DNA of 44,116 nt from an uncultured Lachnospiraceae bacterium (GTDB lineage: Bacteria; Bacillota; Clostridia; Lachnospirales; Lachnospiraceae). The notes below the pieces were generated by a model that was not told the DNA's origin, ran no database searches, and was given only the letters and a program-made list of their open reading frames with translations. The DNA lies in assembly GCA_934899185.1 (NCBI GenBank), contig CAKXYI010000014.1, forward strand, positions 1 through 44,116. Reading direction: 5' to 3'. Positions 41,941 through 44,116 of the stretch are shown here, one piece after another; position 1 is the first letter of the stretch; every line of letters begins with the position of its first letter. The position numbers and the translations under genes were made by a program.

Positions 41941-43221
41941 AGCCTGATCGATCAACATTCCGGCATAGGCACTTGGGGCGTACGGCGCTACAAGAGTCTT
42001 GCCGGGATTTTTGTATTCTACGATCACCTTGTTGATATAGCGCATCGGATCAATCGCAATGCGGTTGGCTTCGCGTGACAGATTGTCCTTGAACTGATTT
42101 AGGGTGTTAAAATGTTTTCTGGCATCTTCACCATTGATCGCAGTCGTCAACTGTTCAGAGTTCAATTGAAAATGTCCTCGGTCGTCTTTGGTAATACCCA
42201 TCTCTGCAAAAGAATCTGTGAAATATCCGCCAATGCTACTTACTTCATTGAGTAACTTGTTGCTTCCGTGCAGAGATGTATACTTTTGACCGACATCCAC
42301 AAGCCCATTGTATGAGGAAAGCATATCACGGATGCCGTTGCTGATGGCAGCAGTGTTTGCCATAAATCCAATATGTACGGGACTACCTGTGGCTTCAGCG
42401 GAATCATGCATCGTCACTTCAAAAGAGCGGTTGATCGTAAAGGTATTAGATAGAGATGAATGTTCCTGCCCATTGAGACGGAAAATGGAATTGCTTGCCG
42501 GTGATGTGACATGTGCAATACCAAGTTTATTGATTTCATTCCAGGAAGTGCCAGAATGGATGGAAAAAATTGCGTCCTCGTCTGCGGCAAGTCCGGTCTG
42601 TTTTGACTCGATGCGGAGAGCACTCTGCCCGTGATTATCCAGGTGCACCTCAGCCAAAAGACCAATGTCAGACTGGTTGATCAGCCGTGCGATCTTATTC
42701 TGGACATCGAAATTGTTATCACCGAGCTTGACGTTGAACTGAAACTCGTAGGAGTTTGTAGGCATATCCAGATCAAAAGAGAAGGAACCCTCCTCAAAAT
42801 CATAATCGTTGCGTTTTAAGTAATTGCCTTCGTTCACCTGTGGCTTGGCAAGGGAAATGACTTCCATGTCAAAGCCGCTTTGATCCGTATCCTTATCATC
42901 TCCGACATAATGAACGGAAACGGTTGACTCGTCAGAGGAAACCGCCACTTTTTTGCGGAGCATAGAAGAAATGTCGTTGCCGTCGGCATTCAGTGAAGCA
43001 ATGACATTTTGCATGCGATGGGCATTGGCTTTGATATCAATGGCAAATTCTTTGACATCCCCCGTCTGCGTAATCTTATATAGAGGGGATTCCTTGTTTG
43101 TCTTTATGATGTTGTTGTAAAGAGAGCGTAATTCACTCTTCTTATGGGAATCATAACGAGAACCTGTGGTCTTGCCATAGGTCGACAATAGATAATTGTA
43201 AGCGGCATCAACTCGTGCCAT
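41935..43221 (-). CDS. FliD-like flagellar protein
   Basis: A 428-residue protein that I assign to the FliD/hook-associated type with moderate confidence. The middle part SYEFQFNVKLGDNNFDVQNK and ARLINQSDIGL resembles the hook-IN region of FliD. DNHGQSALRIESKQTG and FAEMGITKDDRGHFQLNSEQL resemble the FliD stretches where a strand-helix pattern precedes the C-terminus. It lacks the canonical SGMVSGLD start of FliD and instead begins MARVDAAYNYLLSTYG. ATG 43221 has AAAGGAGGGG upstream; the frame extends to 43320 without need. A sigma-A promoter lies at 43333-43361 and an 18-base leader element is shared with flgM. Confidence 0.62.
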   Translation of the reverse strand: MARVDAAYNYLLSTYGKTTGSRYDSHKKSELRSLYNNIIKTNKESPLYKITQTGDVKEFAIDIKANAHRMQNVIASLNADGNDISSMLRKKVAVSSDESTVSVHYVGDDKDTDQSGFDMEVISLAKPQVNEGNYLKRNDYDFEEGSFSFDLDMPTNSYEFQFNVKLGDNNFDVQNKIARLINQSDIGLLAEVHLDNHGQSALRIESKQTGLAADEDAIFSIHSGTSWNEINKLGIAHVTSPASNSIFRLNGQEHSSLSNTFTINRSFEVTMHDSAEATGSPVHIGFMANTAAISNGIRDMLSSYNGLVDVGQKYTSLHGSNKLLNEVSSIGGYFTDSFAEMGITKDDRGHFQLNSEQLTTAINGEDARKHFNTLNQFKDNLSREANRIAIDPMRYINKVIVEYKNPGKTLVAPYAPSAYAGMLIDQAL

Positions 43222-43231
43222 AAGACATCCC

Positions 43232-43249
43232 CTCCTTTCTTCCTTGAAA
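43232..43249 (-). promoter_or_regulatory. Double AAGGA leader element of the FliD-like gene
   Basis: On the minus strand TTTCAAGGAAGAAAGGAG is identical over 18 bases to the flgM leader (14438-14455). It contains two ANGGA cores and the Shine-Dalgarno. Confidence 0.5.
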
Positions 43250-43332
43250 TACGCTGCAAAACAATAAGAGAAACGATCCATGTTCCTATGGTGTTCTGTA
43301 GGCAGGGTATAAAAATCCATTTATTCATTTAT

Positions 43333-43361
43333 ATTATAGTACGGAAATGCCGACTTGTCAT
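43333..43361 (-). promoter_or_regulatory. Sigma-A promoter of the FliD-like gene
   Basis: On the minus strand ATGACA (43361-43356), 17 bases, TATAAT (43338-43333). It gives a leader of about 105 bases. Confidence 0.7.
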
Positions 43362-43384
43362 CCACAAAATGTGGAAACTTCTTA

Positions 43385-43529
43385 TTTATAATGCGGATAT
43401 AAAGTGTTATAATCACATTACGAAGCCAAAGGAGTTATGGCGCGGATTTTTACGGAAAAGTTTTCTGTGAAAAAACGCTTATGAAAAACAAAAAATATAT
43501 TGACGGAAAAGCAAGGTCTATGATATAGT
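43385..43529 (+). promoter_or_regulatory. Tandem promoters upstream of rpmG-secE-nusG
   Basis: The 394-base gap between the FliD-like gene and rpmG holds, on the plus strand, TTTATA-N17-TATAAT (43385-43413) and TTGACG-N18-TATAGT (43500-43529). The second is nearer to rpmG and has the better -35. A hairpin TATGCC/GGCATA (43560-43578) sits in the leader, preceded rather than followed by T, so it is not a terminator. Confidence 0.55.
43437..43484 (+). CDS. Possible 15-residue leader peptide
   Basis: AAAGGAG then ATG 43437 opens a short frame, MARIFTEKFSVKKRL, ending at TGA 43484. It lies between the two promoters upstream of rpmG. The Shine-Dalgarno is only two bases from the ATG, which is too close, so translation is doubtful. 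Confidence 0.15.
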   Translation: MARIFTEKFSVKKRL

Positions 43530-43615
43530 TGTTAAGCGACGGAAGTAGGTCTTTTTTTTATGCCTAAATTTCTGGCATAGAAAAACACAAGAAAATTTAA
43601 GTGGAGGTGGAAGTT

Positions 43616-43765
43616 GTGCGCACGAAAATAACATTGGCATGCACAGAATGTCAGCAGCGTAACTACAATACGACAAAAGACAAGAAAACTCATCCAGATC
43701 GTATGGAAACGAGTAAGTACTGCAAGTTCTGTAAGAAACACACTTTACACAAAGAAACCAAGTAA
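43616..43765 (+). CDS. rpmG: 50S ribosomal protein L33
   Basis: A 49-residue ribosomal protein of the zinc-binding type: two CxxC pairs (CTEC at residues 9-12 and CKFC at 36-39), with the family stretch NYNTTKDKK between. The start is GTG 43616, with GGAGG eleven bases upstream. It is followed by secE and nusG, the standard order in Clostridia. Confidence 0.95.
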   Translation: MRTKITLACTECQQRNYNTTKDKKTHPDRMETSKYCKFCKKHTLHKETK

Positions 43766-43786
43766 TTGGGGTAAAGGAGAGTTGAT

Positions 43787-43987
43787 ATGGCAGACACAGA
43801 AAAGAAAAGCATGTCCCAGCGTTTTGCGGGTCTGAAGACAGAGTTCTCAAAGATCATCTGGCCGGACGGCTCATCGGTTGGGAAGCAGACGGTAGCAGTT
43901 ATTGCTACGTCGGTTGTAGTTGCATTTATCATCGTAATCTTGGATTACGTGATTCAGTATGGCGTTGATTTTCTAGTGAATTTATAA
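43787..43987 (+). CDS. secE: Preprotein translocase subunit SecE
   Basis: A 66-residue single-span SecE. A polar N-terminus with FAGLKTEFSKIIWPD and a single membrane segment (TVAVIATSVVVAFIIVILDY, about residues 35-55) are the family pattern. It stabilises SecY in the export channel. AAAGGAG precedes the ATG. Confidence 0.95.
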   Translation: MADTEKKSMSQRFAGLKTEFSKIIWPDGSSVGKQTVAVIATSVVVAFIIVILDYVIQYGVDFLVNL

Positions 43988-44003
43988 TGGAGGCAGAAGT
44001 ATT

Positions 44004-44116
44004 ATGGCAGAGGCACACTGGTATGTAGTCCATACCTACTCAGGTTATGAGAACAAAGTCAAAGCGAATATTGACAAGACCATCGAGAATCGTCATTTGG
44101 AAGATCAGATTATTGA
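44004..44116 (+). CDS. nusG: Transcription antitermination factor NusG, 5' part
   Basis: The first 37 residues of NusG before the window edge. HWYVVHTYSGYENKVKANI is the start of the NGN domain, which binds RNA polymerase. GGAGG lies ten bases before ATG 44004, and the gene follows secE by 16 bases. Confidence 0.95.
   Translation, partial: MAEAHWYVVHTYSGYENKVKANIDKTIENRHLEDQII

Noticed and set aside
43560..43578. Hairpin TATGCC/GGCATA in the rpmG leader as a terminator
   Set aside because: The T run precedes the hairpin and A residues follow it on the plus strand; the minus strand has no T tail either.
1..44116. CRISPR arrays, tRNA, rRNA, transposases or phage genes
   Set aside because: None was seen on reading both strands; no regular direct repeats or recognisable mobile-element proteins are present.

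Overview
The window reads as a motile, low-to-moderate GC Gram-positive of the Lachnospiraceae (Roseburia / Agathobacter / Butyrivibrio type). This is inferred from the gene families, AGGAGG-type ribosome binding sites, a Firmicutes LexA box, sigma-28 promoters of the B. subtilis SigD type, and a FliW-CsrA pair. No rRNA, tRNA, CRISPR array, insertion sequence or prophage was seen.

Layout. 1-8.7 kb holds housekeeping and accessory genes: a partial unknown gene, a chemoreceptor, a short-chain dehydrogenase, a decayed histidine-kinase remnant, a DUF1275 membrane protein, an SOS-type Y-family polymerase with its YolD-like partner, yqeY, and the two-subunit iron-sulfur L-serine dehydratase. 7.5-12.6 kb is a sugar-use locus: an AraC-type regulator divergent from a GH2 glycosidase and a GPH-type symporter. 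12.8-14.3 kb is a second chemoreceptor. 14.4-26.3 kb is a late flagellar block: flgM, a FlgN chaperone, two tandem flgK, flgL, fliW, csrA, then flaG, fliD, fliS, a second FlgN/FliT-like chaperone and a very short flagellin. 26.4-39.4 kb is a flagellin-glycosylation island: an unknown 98-residue protein, two tandem Maf (DUF115) glycosyltransferases, then a pseudaminic-acid-type operon (pseB, pyruvyl transferase-like, F420-dehydrogenase-beta-like, pseI, a second aminotransferase, a methyltransferase remnant, wbqC-like, pseF, pseG, pseC) with no visible pseH. 39.4-43.3 kb has an XRE regulator, a 39-residue membrane microprotein, a TPR protein, a CgeB-like glycosyltransferase and a FliD-like protein. 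43.6 kb to the end is rpmG-secE-nusG (nusG cut by the window edge).

How it fits together. Flagellin is probably made from a sigma-28 promoter (FlgM controls sigma-28). Its translation is probably checked by CsrA, which FliW antagonises, and it is then decorated by Maf enzymes using a CMP-nonulosonate made by the pse genes. The most interesting signals are in RNA. The flagellin leader carries a likely 5'-terminal pseudoknot followed by a textbook CsrA hairpin (hexaloop ATGGAG) and a second CsrA site on the Shine-Dalgarno. flaG has the same kind of hairpin (hexaloop ACGGAG) over its Shine-Dalgarno. A third hexaloop ATGGAG hairpin lies in a sigma-28-driven RNA of about 93 nt that ends in an intrinsic terminator directly upstream of pseB. 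That RNA also has a perfect alternative antiterminator pairing, so it may be a CsrA-titrating small RNA, a CsrA-responsive attenuator of the glycan operon, or both. All statements come from reading the sequence by eye; no folding, database or homology search was run.
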